NCBI GenBank assembly: GCA_031081715.1
Contig: JAVHMA010000001.1
Span: 95,385-159,384 of the forward strand
Direction: 5' to 3'
Length of the DNA stretch: 64,000 nucleotides
DNA from: Armatimonadota bacterium
GTDB taxonomy: Bacteria > Sysuimicrobiota > Sysuimicrobiia > Sysuimicrobiales > Humicultoraceae
Shown: in pieces, positions 63,682 through 64,000 of the stretch
Numbering within the stretch: position 1 is the stretch's first letter
How the letters are laid out: each line of letters opens with the position of its first letter
Program-made: the position numbers and the translations under genes
Notes under the pieces: generated by a model
Database searches by the model: none
What the model was told of the DNA's origin: nothing
The model's input: only the letters and a program-made list of their open reading frames with translations

Positions 63682-64000
63682 ATGTCGCTGTTTGAGCAGA
63701 CCGGCACCCGTCCCGCGGCGCCGCTGGCGGCGCGGCTACGGCCGCGCTCGCTGGACGAGTTCGTCGGTCAGGCCCACCTGGTCGGCCCGGGCCGTGCGCT
63801 GCGGGCGGCGATCGACGACGACCAGGTTCACAGCCTGATCCTTTGGGGGCCGCCAGGGGTGGGCAAGACCTCGCTCGCGCTCATCATTGCCGCGAAGACC
63901 CGGTCGCACGTGGAGCAGGTCAACGCGGTCACGGCCGGGGTCGCCGACCTCCGGCGTATCATCGCCGAGGCGCAAGACCGGCGACGGTTCCACGGCCACC
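63682..64000 (+). CDS. rarA: Replication-associated recombination protein A (RarA/MgsA), 3'-truncated by window edge
   Basis: AAA+ clamp-loader-like ATPase acting at stalled forks. The first 106 codons are visible: SLFEQTGTRPAAPLAARLRPRSLDEFVGQAHLVGPG, LILWGPPGVGKTSLALIIA (Walker A) and QVNAVTAGVADLRRII, the RarA pattern. The aspS-6S-rarA order agrees. The gene continues beyond base 64000. Confidence 0.93.
   Translation, partial: MSLFEQTGTRPAAPLAARLRPRSLDEFVGQAHLVGPGRALRAAIDDDQVHSLILWGPPGVGKTSLALIIAAKTRSHVEQVNAVTAGVADLRRIIAEAQDRRRFHGH

Overview
The window is a GC-rich chromosome segment packed with genes on both strands. It carries no phage, insertion sequence, CRISPR array, tRNA or rRNA that I can find. 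Many gene blocks have the order familiar from Bacillota: tlyA-nadK-recN; xerD-deoB-punA-pdp; recG-rsmD-coaD-yceD-rpmF-fab-acpP-rnc with rpmB opposite; and secDF-lapA-recJ-rel-dtd / hisS-aspS-6S RNA-rarA. Gram-positive-type RNA regulators are also present: a T-box and a yybP-ykoY riboswitch. No sporulation genes are seen. Extreme GC, tRNA m1A58 methyltransferase, an ETF:menaquinone oxidoreductase, paa genes and a liv transporter suggest an uncultured, probably aerobic or facultative Terrabacteria lineage near Bacillota (for example Sysuimicrobiota/CSP1-3, Limnochordia-like or Armatimonadota-like). This placement is inference.

Layout. 1-7249: housekeeping genes in a tightly overlapping run (tlyA, nadK, recN, pyrG, ilvE, NUDIX, xerD). 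7252-10617: nucleoside salvage (deoB, punA, pdp). 10645-20763: energy and acyl-CoA metabolism (3-hydroxyacyl-CoA dehydrogenase, acyl-CoA dehydrogenase, etfBA, a membrane Fe-S ETF:menaquinone oxidoreductase, an orphan B12-binding mutase subunit). Within this stretch are an orphan oligopeptide-type binding protein, a TerC-family metal exporter behind a Mn2+ riboswitch, and a YtpQ-like protein. 20791-24634: trmI, an SRPBCC protein, a 48-residue membrane peptide, a sugar aminotransferase/dehydrogenase pair and a small Lrp-type sensor domain. 24773-29658: hslO, rpmB, recG, a RsmD-CoaD in-frame fusion and a coiled-coil protein. 29668-36148: a consensus promoter followed by yceD-rpmF-fabHDG-acpP-fabF-rnc-HIT.

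36145-38776: paaABCD with its own promoter. 38793-43602: a mixed block (secreted FAD enzyme, RibD_C reductase, GNAT, MFS, DUF72). 43653-54455: secDF-lapA-recJ-rel-aminotransferase-dtd-phosphatase. Its RecJ is 1161 residues long and carries HIRAN and degenerate RecQ-like modules. 54379-59839, minus strand: a complete branched-chain amino acid-type ABC transporter (livM, H, F, G, binding protein) behind a perfect palindromic operator candidate, plus a sugar nucleotidyltransferase. 59918-64000: T-box-controlled hisS-aspS, 6S RNA and the start of rarA.

Functional themes. Acyl-CoA oxidation (acyl-CoA dehydrogenase, EtfAB, menaquinone oxidoreductase) is genetically coupled here, with paa and liv genes suggesting growth on aromatic and amino acids. 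Core promoters stand out as AT-rich islands with a repeated 18-bp spacer. The most unusual features are the RecJ-HIRAN-pseudo-RecQ protein, the RsmD-CoaD fusion, the overlapping Asp/His specifier in the hisS-aspS T-box, and a Rel protein with an intact hydrolase domain but a RelA-type acidic synthetase motif.
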